Source: Spirochaetota bacterium (GTDB lineage Bacteria > Spirochaetota > UBA12135 > COTS27 > JAFLEE01). Taken from it: a stretch of 64,000 nt of DNA. Under the pieces are notes generated by a model that did not search any database, was not told where the DNA came from, and saw only the letters and a list, made by a program, of their open reading frames with translations. The position numbers and the translations under genes were made by a program. The stretch is taken from contig JAFLEE010000012.1 in the NCBI GenBank assembly GCA_017302015.1, positions 25,118-89,117 of the forward strand. Reading direction: 5' to 3'. This document shows, one piece after another, positions 53,041-61,450 of the stretch (positions within the stretch are counted from its first letter, which is position 1; each line of letters starts with the position of its first letter).

Positions 53041-53340
53041 CGCACCGCGATTGCCGCCTCCTGCGGTGCGGTGCTTGTCGCCGCCCTCGTGTCGGCAACG
53101 CCTATCGCCCCTCCGGGCTGCGTTGCCGATTGCAGGCTTCCCTGCCTACTGGCGGCTTGGCGCACCGCGATTGCCGCCTCCTGCGGCGCGGTGCTTGTCG
53201 CCGCCCTCGTGGCGGCTTGGCGCACCGCTATTCCCGCCTTCTGCGGCGCGGTGCGAGTTGCCGCCTTCGCGGCGGCCTGGCGCACCGCTATCGCCGCTTC
53301 CTGCGGCGCGGTGCTTGTCGCCGCCTTCGTGGCGGCATTA
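53041..53340. repeat. Tandem repeat array with an exact 60-bp period
   Basis: Units begin CGCACCGC at 53041, 53161, 53221 and 53281. The 53101-53160 unit is diverged but keeps the 60-base length. Each unit folds into two hairpins, from GCACCGC/GCGGTGC and GCCGCC/GGCGGC. The array ends inside the stop codon of the PQQ-OmpA gene and fills most of the gap before the hydrolase gene. Confidence 0.85.
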
Positions 53341-55062
53341 CCGGTCGAGGATAAAGAACTCGGTTCTGCGGTTCTGCGCGCGGCCGGCTTCCGTGTCGTT
53401 GGGGGCGATGGGTTGGTCTTGCCCGAAACCGACGGCCCGCAGGCGGGACGGGCCCACCCCGTTTTTGACGAGGTAGTCCATCACCGCGTCGGCGCGGCGG
53501 CGGGAGAGGTTTTGGTTATAGGCCCTGTCGCCGGTGGCATCGGTATGGCCGCGGATTTCCATGCGGATACCGGGAAAGCGGCGCAATTGGGCCAAGATTC
53601 CATCGAGGATGGCGATGGATTTCTTCTTGAGGTAGGCCTCGTTGAACTCGAACAGGATATTCTCGACGCGGATCGTGTCGCCGGGTTTGGCGAGGTCGAG
53701 GGCGACCGGGGGGGCATCGGGCTTCCAATCGGGGTCGGGCATGGGCCGCGGCGCGGGATCGGGGAGGCGATTGCTCGCAGGGATCGGGCGGGCTTCATTG
53801 GAGGAGGGGGCGCCCGCAGGGCGTTGCGCGATGGGGCCGGGATCGGCGGCACCCCGGGTCGTAGGGGTACCCAAGGCGTAGAGGTAGGCTCCGGCGGGGA
53901 CGAAGAGCGTCGCGCCCGCGGCCGCGGGTTGGGTCGGGGCGCCGGGGAAGGGGGGCGAATATTCCCAAAGCGCCGTCTTCGGATCGTCGAAGCGATAGGC
54001 CTTGATCTCGGCGAACGGCAGGACTCGGCCATCGACAGTTTTTTCGGTGAGGCAGGCGAGGTAAATCTGGTCCCGCACCAGCACGTAGGTGGGGGCGCTC
54101 ACCCGGCCCGTATCCACCTCCCGCTCGATGGCGCCGTTATCCGGGTTCACCGCCACCACCCTCCGGTTGCCCAGGGAAAAGAGCACGAGGCGATCGGTGA
54201 AGCCGGGGCCGGAAGTGATGGGATCGGCGTAGGCTTTCTTCCATAACACCTCCCCACGACGTGCGGAGAGGCAGGTGAGGTTCGTGCCCCCGGGGAGGTA
54301 CACCCGGTCTTTCCATACCGCGGGATACAGGATCTGCGGAGGGTTTTCGAGGGCGGTTTCCCAAAGGGTTCTTCCGTTCGTGGCGTTCAGGCAAACCAGG
54401 GAGTACCGGTTTTTAGCGAAGTCGCGGGACTGGGTGATGACCAAGCCGTCGTAGAACGCGGGAAAGCCCCCGAAGGTGGCGGGATCGCCATTGCTCCAAG
54501 CGAGGTGCCCGTTCTGGGGATCCCTCGCCATGAAGTTCTTTCGCGTGCCGTAGATGAGGCGCTGGCCTTCCAGGAGCGGATCGGCGTAGATCCCATCCAC
54601 CACGAAGCGCTTGGCGTCGCCCTCCTGGAGACCGGCCCGGGCCCAAAGCACGCCGCCGCGCCGCTTATCCAGGCAATAGAGGATCGTGGCATCGGAGAGG
54701 AAGAGCCGCTCGCCTTGGATGAGGGGCGCCTTGGGTTTCCCCGCCACCGCCGTCCCGGATCCCAACTGGGAGGAGAGGGTCCGAAGATCGAGGCGCCAAA
54801 CCGGGGCCCCGGTCTCCGCATCCAGGCAATAGACGACTTTGTCCGCATCGGAAAAGAACACGAGGCCGTCGGACGGGGTGGGGAAGGCGACCGTATTGCC
54901 CGCCCGGAAGAACCATTTAAGTTCGTGGTCCTTCACGATGAGTTCGTCGTTATTCCCGGTGAAGTACGGGTTGCCCTTGTGGATGGGCCAATCGGTCGCG
55001 GGGAGGATGGTCCGCAGCGCGAGCAGGAGGGTCGTCAATCGAAGGGCGCCGCTTCGTCTCAT
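53338..55062 (-). CDS. PQQ-like beta-propeller fused to OmpA-family domain
   Basis: The 574-residue exported protein (signal LRLTTLLLALRTILPA) has a BamB-like propeller over residues 25-400, with repeats such as VVYCLDAETGAPVWRLDLRT, LYCLDKRRGGVLWAR, LVCLNATNGRTLWETAL and LTCLSARRGEVLWKK. A Pro-rich linker follows, then an OmpA domain (about 460-574: ILFEFNEAYLKKKSIAILDGI, IEIRGHTDATG-like, NLSRRRADAVMDYLV, GFGQDQP). It likely links peptidoglycan to an outer-membrane or substrate-sensing role. The start at 55062 overlaps the AraC stop (ATGA). Confidence 0.82.
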   Translation of the reverse strand: MRRSGALRLTTLLLALRTILPATDWPIHKGNPYFTGNNDELIVKDHELKWFFRAGNTVAFPTPSDGLVFFSDADKVVYCLDAETGAPVWRLDLRTLSSQLGSGTAVAGKPKAPLIQGERLFLSDATILYCLDKRRGGVLWARAGLQEGDAKRFVVDGIYADPLLEGQRLIYGTRKNFMARDPQNGHLAWSNGDPATFGGFPAFYDGLVITQSRDFAKNRYSLVCLNATNGRTLWETALENPPQILYPAVWKDRVYLPGGTNLTCLSARRGEVLWKKAYADPITSGPGFTDRLVLFSLGNRRVVAVNPDNGAIEREVDTGRVSAPTYVLVRDQIYLACLTEKTVDGRVLPFAEIKAYRFDDPKTALWEYSPPFPGAPTQPAAAGATLFVPAGAYLYALGTPTTRGAADPGPIAQRPAGAPSSNEARPIPASNRLPDPAPRPMPDPDWKPDAPPVALDLAKPGDTIRVENILFEFNEAYLKKKSIAILDGILAQLRRFPGIRMEIRGHTDATGDRAYNQNLSRRRADAVMDYLVKNGVGPSRLRAVGFGQDQPIAPNDTEAGRAQNRRTEFFILDR

Positions 55063-55970
55063 GTTTTTATATCCTCGGGTTTCGTCGGATTTTTGGGGGG
55101 CGGAGCGCCGTGGGTTCCTTGGGCGGAGTCTCCATCGGCGCCGGATAGCTGGCGGAATTTTCCGGGCGCGACGCCCGTGACCTTTCGGAAGGCCTTGCTG
55201 AAGGAATAGACATCGGCGAAGCCGGTGCATTGGGCTAACTCGGCCAGGGGGATCCCCCGGTCGGCCATGAGGGACCTGGCGTGGCGGATGCGGAGTTCCC
55301 TCAGGTAGCGGTGGAGGGGCATGCCCATCTGGCGCCGGAAGAGGAGCGCGAAATGGCTTGCGGAAAGGGAGGCTGCCCGGGCCGCCTCGGCGACGGGCAA
55401 GTCGCCCTGGGAAAATTTCGTGTGGAGGAGATCGAGGGCGGGCTTGATCCTGGCCCAGCCCGTATCCTGCGGCGAGACGGGGGAGGCCCCGCCCTCGCTA
55501 TCGAGGAGCAGCGCGATGAGTTGGGTCATGAGGCCCTTGGCCTCGAGCAGGCGCCACGGACGGCCGCTATGGAAGGCGTCGTGCAGCCGTTGGAAGGCGC
55601 TGCGTACGGCCTCGCGGTGGGAGGCCCCGAGGCTCACCACGGGCGGTTCGCGCAGCAGGCGGGCCCGGCCGGGCGCGGCGCCGGGGAAGAGGTCGAAATG
55701 GGCCACGTAGAGGGTGAGGGGCTCCCTGGGCGAGGCGAGCACGACATGGCGCAGGCGGGGCGGCATGATGAGCGCGTCGCCCGCGGCCAGCCGCCAGCGC
55801 CTGCGTTCGAGGATGAAGTCGGCCCCCCCCTCGGCCAGGAAGGTAAAGACGTGGTCGGGGTCGATCCACGAGCCGGAGAGGCCGCGGGAGGTTTGCATGC
55901 GCACCACCCGCACCCGGGGGGAGATCCGTTGCCAAGGGGGGGGAAGGGGAGTGCGCGCCTTGCGGATCAT
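55059..55970 (-). CDS. AraC-family regulator coupled to the PQQ-OmpA gene
   Basis: The 303-residue regulator has an N-terminal cupin (DHVFTFLAEGGADFILERRRWRLAAGDALIMPPRLRHVV) and a C-terminal double HTH (AEAARAASLSASHFALLFRRQMGMPLHRYLRELRIRHARSLM, LAELAQCTGFADVYSFSKAFRKVTGVAPGKFRQL). It overlaps the PQQ-OmpA gene by 4 bases and is divergent from the dehydrogenase gene at 56095, so it probably controls both. ATG at 55970 is chosen; ATG at 56030 is an alternative, and longer forms would run into the divergent gene's leader. Confidence 0.82.
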   Translation of the reverse strand: MIRKARTPLPPPWQRISPRVRVVRMQTSRGLSGSWIDPDHVFTFLAEGGADFILERRRWRLAAGDALIMPPRLRHVVLASPREPLTLYVAHFDLFPGAAPGRARLLREPPVVSLGASHREAVRSAFQRLHDAFHSGRPWRLLEAKGLMTQLIALLLDSEGGASPVSPQDTGWARIKPALDLLHTKFSQGDLPVAEAARAASLSASHFALLFRRQMGMPLHRYLRELRIRHARSLMADRGIPLAELAQCTGFADVYSFSKAFRKVTGVAPGKFRQLSGADGDSAQGTHGAPPPKNPTKPEDIKT

Positions 55971-56040
55971 CGGGGCGGATATGAAAAAATCGTTTTGGAC
56001 AAAGCCAAAGCGGGAGCCATGCCCCATCATTTTAACGTGA

Positions 56041-56068
56041 CGCGGGGCCCGGCGCCCGGGACCCCGCG
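56041..56068. promoter_or_regulatory. Strong hairpin in the divergent AraC-dehydrogenase gap
   Basis: CGCGGGG-CCCGG pairs with CCGGG-A-CCCCGCG around a 3-base loop. It is a 12-bp stem with one bulge, 27 bases before the dehydrogenase ATG. Confidence 0.45.
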
Positions 56069-56094
56069 CAAAACCCGCCACAGGAAGGAACCCC

Positions 56095-57102
56095 ATGAAG
56101 TCCCGCAAAATCGTCTTCGCCGCGCCCTGGAAAACCGAACTCGCCGTCGAAGAGGTCGAGACCGCCGCGGTCCCGGAGAACGCCCTCGTCCTGCGCAAGC
56201 ACTTCACTTTAGTCAGCGCGGGCACCGAACTCGCCTGCCTCTCCGGCGGGGAATCTTGGTTCAAACTCCCGGGGGTCCACGGCTACACCGCCCTCAGCGA
56301 AGTGCTCGCCGTGGGCGCCGGGGTGAAGGATTTCGCCAAGGGCGACCTCGTCTTCCATTACGGTAACCACCGCGAGATCCAGGTCGTCCCGACGACCGAC
56401 TTGGTGCTGAAGGTGCCCGCGGGCATCACCGAAAAGCACGTCCCGTTCACCCGCATGGCGACTATCGCCATGACGGCCATCCGCGTGTCCGGGATCGAAT
56501 TGGGCGACGCCGTCGCGGTGACGGGGCAGGGCCTGGTGGGGATCATGGCGGCCCAACTCGCCCGGCTCTCCGGCGGCGAGGTCATCGCCCTGGACCCCTC
56601 GGCCCAGCGCCTGGAACTCGCCCGACGGTGCGGGATCGTCCACACCATCGATCCTTCGGCGGGGGGGGTGAAGGAAAAGGTGATGGCGCTCACCGGAGGG
56701 GCCGGGGTTTCCACCTACATCGAAGCCAGCGGCGTCCCCAAGGTCTTCATCGAGAGCCTGCCCCTGGTGGGGAAGGGGGGCGAAGCGATCCTCCTCGGGA
56801 GCCCGCGCGGCGAGTACCCCGTCAACGCCACCGAGCTCCTCAATTACTCCCACCTTTGGAGCCACGGGTGCGTGACCGTGAAGGGCGCCCACGAGTGGCG
56901 CTACCCGGTGAAGCACGACGGCTTCGTCAAGCATTCCTTCGAGCGCAATTCGCGTATCGTCATAGACCTCATCAAATCGGGGGCGCTGGCGATCGACCCC
57001 CTCCTCACCCATACGCTGAAGCCCGAGCAGCACGCCCAGGCCTACGAGGGGCTCCGCCACGAGAAGGAGAAGTACATCGGGGTGGTCTTCGACTGGAGTT
57101 GA
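56095..57102 (+). CDS. Medium-chain dehydrogenase/reductase (zinc-type alcohol dehydrogenase-like)
   Basis: This 335-residue MDR protein has a GroES-like N-terminus (LVSAGTELACLSG), LPGVHGYTALSEV, the Rossmann segment DAVAVTGQGLVGIMAAQLARLSGGEVIALDPSAQRLELA and a C-terminal family end (KYIGVVFDWS). The usual catalytic zinc cysteine is not at the expected place, so it may act like bi-domain oxidoreductases on polyols or sugars. AGGAAGGA precedes the ATG. It heads the run of URO-D, hydroxyacid dehydrogenase and esterase genes. Confidence 0.85.
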   Translation: MKSRKIVFAAPWKTELAVEEVETAAVPENALVLRKHFTLVSAGTELACLSGGESWFKLPGVHGYTALSEVLAVGAGVKDFAKGDLVFHYGNHREIQVVPTTDLVLKVPAGITEKHVPFTRMATIAMTAIRVSGIELGDAVAVTGQGLVGIMAAQLARLSGGEVIALDPSAQRLELARRCGIVHTIDPSAGGVKEKVMALTGGAGVSTYIEASGVPKVFIESLPLVGKGGEAILLGSPRGEYPVNATELLNYSHLWSHGCVTVKGAHEWRYPVKHDGFVKHSFERNSRIVIDLIKSGALAIDPLLTHTLKPEQHAQAYEGLRHEKEKYIGVVFDWS

Positions 57103-57273
57103 GTGGTCGCGCCCGGGCGGGTGCCGGTTTGTCCAGAATTTCCAACCATTCTCTTTTTCCTCCATCGCGCAGTGCGCCGGGATGTGCCAAGATGATGGGG
57201 TCGAATCGGCCTCGCGCCGGGGAGCGATGATGGAAATCCGGATGGACCTTCTCTGCTTGTGCGGCATTCCCCG

Positions 57274-58353
57274 ATGAATCCGAGGGACCGCTTTCGCCTC
57301 GACGGGTTCCAGGATTTCTACCGGCGCCGCAACGAGCGCGCCCTCTTCGGGATCATCCACGGCAGCGAATACCCATTGCACCGCTATCCCGCCTCGGCAA
57401 AACTCCCCGAAAGCCGCCCGCTCACCCCCGACGATCTCGACCTGCCGGGCTACCTTCGGGATGGGGATGCCCTCTGGCAACGCCACGAGGCCACCGGCGA
57501 TGATACGTTCTGGAGCGCGAGCATCTTCTGGGGCGTTCCTTGGGTCGAGGCCGTCATCGGCTGCCCCCTGAGGGCGAACCACCGCACGGGTTCGATCCAC
57601 ACGGAGGTCCCCCCGGGCTTCGATGGGGCCGCCTCACTGCCCAAAGTCGATGATTCGAACCCCTGGATGCGCGCCCTTCGCCACCACGCACGCCGCCTCG
57701 GCGAGCACGCGGCGGGCCGCTATCCCCTGGCGACCACGCGCATGCGCGGCATTTCCGATCTCCTGGCGGCCCTCTACGGCGGCCAAGAACTCATCTTCGC
57801 CATGATGGAGAAGCCCGATGAAGTGAGGGCCACGGCCGATCGCCTGGGAGAAATTTGGATCCAGGTGGCCAGGGCCCAACTCGAGGCCTATCCGCTCTTT
57901 GAGGGGGGGCACGGCGCTTACCTCTATAATCTCTGGACGCCGGCCGGCACCGCCTTCTATCAAGACGATTCGGTGGCCCTCCTCTCCCCGGATCTCTTCG
58001 AGGAGTTCATCCTACCGGTGGCCAAGAAGATCGCCTCGGAACTCCCTTGCCTCATGCACCTCCATCCCACGGGCTTCCTGCCTTGGCAGCGATGGCTCGA
58101 ACTCCCTTTCGTCGCCGTGGAACTCCATATCGACCATGGCGGCCCTTCAGCGAAGAAATTGGAGCCGATCCACCGGGCGATCCTGGAGCGCAAACCCCTC
58201 GTCGTCTGGGGGGAGTTGGGGGACGAAGACCTGGCGGACGTGCTGCGCCTGCCTCCCGGCGGCCTCCTGGTGAGCGTTCTGGCCCGGGATCCCGCCCGCG
58301 CGGTGCGCGCGATGGAAATCGCCGGGCGCGGGGCCCTGTCTTCCGCACGCTAG
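57274..58353 (+). CDS. Uroporphyrinogen decarboxylase-superfamily protein (second)
   Basis: This 359-residue URO-D-like protein is from a different branch than the one at 45981. Family features include MRGISDLLAALYGGQELIFAMMEKPDEV, YLYNLWTPAGTAFYQDDSVALLSPDLFEEFILP, LMHLHPTGFLPWQRWLEL and LLVSVLARDPARAVRAM. The start at ATG 57274 is preferred over GTG 57259 because the sequence after it matches the family (RFRLDGFQDFY). The gap from the dehydrogenase (about 170 bases) holds no clear promoter. The substrate is unknown. Confidence 0.72.
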   Translation: MNPRDRFRLDGFQDFYRRRNERALFGIIHGSEYPLHRYPASAKLPESRPLTPDDLDLPGYLRDGDALWQRHEATGDDTFWSASIFWGVPWVEAVIGCPLRANHRTGSIHTEVPPGFDGAASLPKVDDSNPWMRALRHHARRLGEHAAGRYPLATTRMRGISDLLAALYGGQELIFAMMEKPDEVRATADRLGEIWIQVARAQLEAYPLFEGGHGAYLYNLWTPAGTAFYQDDSVALLSPDLFEEFILPVAKKIASELPCLMHLHPTGFLPWQRWLELPFVAVELHIDHGGPSAKKLEPIHRAILERKPLVVWGELGDEDLADVLRLPPGGLLVSVLARDPARAVRAMEIAGRGALSSAR

Positions 58354-58427
58354 GCGCCGAGCACCCCGCAGATCCTTTCTCATTGTAAGAACCATCCAAC
58401 CCCCCCCTCGGTTTTGAAGGAGCTTCC

Positions 58428-59381
58428 ATGGACGTCCTGATCGCAGAAGATCTTTATACGCGCGCCGAGCCGCTTTGGGCCGCGAGCGGGCACCGCTTCC
58501 ACCGCGCCGATGGGAAGGACGAAGGAGCGATGGCAAAGGCTTTCGCCGCCGGCGGAATCCGGGCCCTCATCATCGGAACCAAGAAGTATTCCGACGCCTT
58601 CTACGAGGGGATGCCCGAGGGTACTCTGGTGCAGCGCTTCGGGGTCGGCTTCGACTCCGTCCCCCTCGAACTTTGCAAGAGAAAAAAGATTCGGGTTGGA
58701 TACACCCCCGGAACCCTCGACGCCGCCGTGGCCGAGCATACCTTGGCGCTTCTCCTCTCCATCGCCCACCAGATTCCCGCCGCCCACGCGGACCTTACGG
58801 GCGGGACTTGGCAGGGCCGGGCAGGGCTCCAGGTCGCCGGGAAAACCTTGGCTCTCTTGGGCTTCGGGCCCATCGCTCGGCGCGTGGCCCGCATGGCGAA
58901 ACGGGGCCTCGAGATGCGGGTGCAGGTCTACAATAATTTCGGGGAAATCCCGAAATCGGAGCAGCAGGATATCGACGCGCTCTTCGGCGACCTCGCCCCG
59001 GCGCTCGAAGGGGCCGATTTCGTCTCGATGCACCTGCGCGCGGTGGACCCAACGCGCCATTTCATCCGCGCCGAGACCCTGGCGCGCTTCAAGCCCGGCG
59101 CCGTCTTCCTCAATACGGCCCGCGGCTCCCTCGTGAACGAAGGCGACCTCTTCGATGCCATCGCCTCGGGGCGCCTGGGCGGCGCCGCCCTGGACGTCTT
59201 CGAGAAGGAGCCCTACGAGCCCCAAGGGGGGAAGGACCTCCGGAAACTCCGCCAGGTCGTCCTCACCCCCCATGTGGGAAGCAATAGCGATGGGGCCAAT
59301 CGGGCCATGGCCGAATCCTGCCTTAAAAACCTAGCCGCGCTGGAAGCGGGCGGGCCCTTGACCCTGGTTCCCGGCTCCTAA
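58428..59381 (+). CDS. D-isomer-specific 2-hydroxyacid dehydrogenase
   Basis: This 317-residue NAD-dependent dehydrogenase has GFGPIARRVARMA (GxGxxA form of the cofactor loop), then the catalytic trio: Arg in LNTARGSLVNE, Glu in ALDVFEKEPYEP and His in LTPHVGSNSDG. It resembles phosphoglycerate/hydroxypyruvate dehydrogenases but lacks regulatory domains. A perfect AAGGAG precedes the ATG. It is likely part of sugar-acid catabolism with the neighbouring genes. Confidence 0.9.
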   Translation: MDVLIAEDLYTRAEPLWAASGHRFHRADGKDEGAMAKAFAAGGIRALIIGTKKYSDAFYEGMPEGTLVQRFGVGFDSVPLELCKRKKIRVGYTPGTLDAAVAEHTLALLLSIAHQIPAAHADLTGGTWQGRAGLQVAGKTLALLGFGPIARRVARMAKRGLEMRVQVYNNFGEIPKSEQQDIDALFGDLAPALEGADFVSMHLRAVDPTRHFIRAETLARFKPGAVFLNTARGSLVNEGDLFDAIASGRLGGAALDVFEKEPYEPQGGKDLRKLRQVVLTPHVGSNSDGANRAMAESCLKNLAALEAGGPLTLVPGS

Positions 59382-59412
59382 ACGGCGCCGCGCGGTCCAT
59401 GACGCGCTCCGG

Positions 59413-59421
59413 TGGTATACT
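59413..59421 (+). promoter_or_regulatory. Extended -10 promoter and ~150-base leader of the esterase gene
   Basis: TGG-TATACT is an extended -10. The leader to the GTG at 59579 holds small hairpins (CCGGC/GCCGG at about 59536-59552) but matches no riboswitch that I know. Confidence 0.4.
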
Positions 59422-59578
59422 TCGGTAAGTTCCCCGATCCGCGAGGCCTCATGAATGGGGATGCCCGCGTCGGACCAAGGCGCGTCGCGGGTAAGGTAAC
59501 GCAGGCTTAAAGCCCCGCGCCAACTCCGGCAAAGCGAGCCGGCGTGAAGTGGACCTGGCCGCCATCTAAGGAGTTCCC

Positions 59579-60805
59579 GTGAAGGCACCCGCGAAGAAAT
59601 CGGCTCAGAAATCGGCGAAGACTGCCGCGAAGAGGCGAACGAAAATCGACTCCGCATTTCCCGCCCATGCAGACGTCTGGATCCTCGCCGGGCAGTCGAA
59701 TATGGAAGGCTGCGGCTACCTGAGCGAGGCCCTCCCTCCCGATCCCCGGGTCTGGGCCTTCGACATGAAAACCCTTAGGTGGCAGCGGGCCCGCGATCCC
59801 CTCCACGTCCTCCACGAAAGCGCGGCGCCGGTTGATTTCGCCCTCCGGAAGATGGGCGCCCCGGCCGATGTCCAAGCCAGTGGTGACGCGGCGATCCGCG
59901 CCTATTGGCGGGAGCGGTCCAAAGGCATCGGCGGCGGCCTCGGGATCGCCTTCGGGATCTCTTATGCAAAGGCGACCGGGAGGCCCGTCGGGCTCATCCC
60001 GTGCGCCCACGGGGGCACGAGCCTCGCCCAATGGAGCCATGAGAAGAAAGGCGAGGGCATGGGGAGCCTGTATGGCGCCATGCTCGAGCGCGTTCGCCTC
60101 GCGGGGGGGAGTCTGCGCGGGATCCTCTGGTACCAGGGGGAATCCGACGCTTCGATAGACAGCGCAGCGACCTACCGGGACCGCTTCACGGAGTTGATCC
60201 ACGCGGTGCGCCGCGATACGGGGAATCCGCGGCTTCCCGTGCTCACGGTGCAGATTGGCTGCGTCACCGACCCGGGCCGTTCCGCGAAGGGCTGGCAGGA
60301 GATCCGGCGCATCCAATACGAACTCCCAACCCAGGTGCCCCAGGTGTGCGTCACGGCCTCCATCGATCTCGCTTTGAACGACACCATCCACCTCGATTCC
60401 CCGGGCCAAATCCGCCTCGGGCGGCGCCTGGCCAGGCAGGCCCTCTCCCTCGCCGGGGTTCGAAAAATACCTACGGGCCCGACGTTCAGGGGGCTCTCCG
60501 TTCGGACCAACGACCGGGGGCTCGGCGAGACCGATTTGGAGTTCACCGGGGTGACCGATGGATGGAACCCCGCCCGCGGGATGACGGGATTCAGCATCCT
60601 AGACGCCGAGGGGAATCCCCACCCCCGCTGCGGGGTCACGGCGGCCTTTCGCCACCCGAAGAGGCCCTCGGTCATCGTCGTGCGCACGAACGTGCTGCCG
60701 GGGAGCGGCGACCGCATCGCCTATGGTCGGGGCTTGCATCCCCATTGCAACGCGGTGGATGGGGCCGATATGCCCCTTTGCGCGTTCGACGCGGCGGTGG
60801 CGTAA
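59579..60805 (+). CDS. Sialate O-acetylesterase-like carbohydrate esterase (SASA family)
   Basis: The 408-residue protein has the SGNH/SASA core: nucleophile Ser40 in ILAGQSNMEG, GIAFGISYAKATGRPVGLIPCAHGGTSLAQW, LWYQGESDASI and the His in DTIHLDSPGQIRLGRRL. It would remove acetyl groups from sugars such as sialic acids or xylans. The first 25 residues are lysine/alanine-rich (APAKKSAQKSAKTAAKRRTK) and no signal peptide is seen, so a cytoplasmic location is likely. The GTG start has AAGGAG 6 bases upstream. Confidence 0.82.
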   Translation: MKAPAKKSAQKSAKTAAKRRTKIDSAFPAHADVWILAGQSNMEGCGYLSEALPPDPRVWAFDMKTLRWQRARDPLHVLHESAAPVDFALRKMGAPADVQASGDAAIRAYWRERSKGIGGGLGIAFGISYAKATGRPVGLIPCAHGGTSLAQWSHEKKGEGMGSLYGAMLERVRLAGGSLRGILWYQGESDASIDSAATYRDRFTELIHAVRRDTGNPRLPVLTVQIGCVTDPGRSAKGWQEIRRIQYELPTQVPQVCVTASIDLALNDTIHLDSPGQIRLGRRLARQALSLAGVRKIPTGPTFRGLSVRTNDRGLGETDLEFTGVTDGWNPARGMTGFSILDAEGNPHPRCGVTAAFRHPKRPSVIVVRTNVLPGSGDRIAYGRGLHPHCNAVDGADMPLCAFDAAVA

Positions 60806-60808
60806 GCC

Positions 60809-61333
60809 TCAATTCTCCGGCGGGTTGTTCTCGGCCGCGGCCCAGAAGGCGTCGGTGAAGGGTTTCAGCAGCGCCCACCTGTTTTCCGCAGATAATTCAT
60901 CCTGCGTCAAGAGGGTGGAAAAATACACGGCGATATCGCGATCCGAGAAACCCCGGCCGCGCAGGGCGGCAAGGCCCTTCTCGTAGGCCGCCGCGGAGAG
61001 CACCGGCGCCTCCTCGGGAAGCGCCCCCTGCTCATGAGTGAAACCGCAGCCATCGAGGAAGGCGATGAGGAGGTCGCGGCGTTCCCCGAAATGCCACGAC
61101 CGCAAGAAGAGGGCGGGGGAGAAGGGGGCCTTCTTCTCCAGGCCGGCCTTGGCGAGTTCGCGCAGTTTCTGCCCGAGTCCCATTTTTTCGTAGAAGACGG
61201 GGCGGGCTTTCCGGTATTGGGCGAGGAGGGCCTCGTCGACGGGGCGCTTGGTTTCGGGATCGTCCCAATAGGCCTTCACCGCGAGGTAACGTTCATCCGG
61301 GGTCAACCGGCGCCAAAGAATGAGGGGAGACAT
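60809..61333 (-). CDS. Unknown 174-residue cytoplasmic protein
   Basis: I do not recognise this protein. It is helical and charged, with MSPLILWRRLTPDERYLAVKAYWDDPETK at the start and YEKGLAALRGRGFSDRDIAVYFSTLLTQDEL in the second half, and no membrane segment. It converges on the esterase gene with a 3-base gap. A TGA-TACGAT extended -10 (61347-61339) ends 5 bases before the ATG, which argues that the frame is real and its mRNA leaderless. Confidence 0.6.
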   Translation of the reverse strand: MSPLILWRRLTPDERYLAVKAYWDDPETKRPVDEALLAQYRKARPVFYEKMGLGQKLRELAKAGLEKKAPFSPALFLRSWHFGERRDLLIAFLDGCGFTHEQGALPEEAPVLSAAAYEKGLAALRGRGFSDRDIAVYFSTLLTQDELSAENRWALLKPFTDAFWAAAENNPPEN

Positions 61334-61338
61334 GGCTA

Positions 61339-61344
61339 ATCGTA
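61339..61344 (-). promoter_or_regulatory. Extended -10 box for a leaderless transcript
   Basis: TACGAT with upstream TGA on the minus strand ends 5 bases before the ATG at 61333. Confidence 0.4.
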
Positions 61345-61450
61345 TCACGTTTTCTCCCCGGCGAAGGCCATGGCGATCCGCGGCGCGGCGGACGGGGCGG
61401 GCGTTCCTTTAACCGGCGGGGGGAAACAGGCGAAAATAGAAGTTCCCGCC

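Noticed and set aside
53007-53285. 92-codon minus-strand frame with Ala-rich 20-residue repeats
   Set aside because: It is the direct consequence of a 60-bp repeat being a multiple of three; there is no ribosome site and low-complexity content.
53041-53340. CRISPR array
   Set aside because: The repeats are contiguous with no unique spacers, and no cas genes are present.
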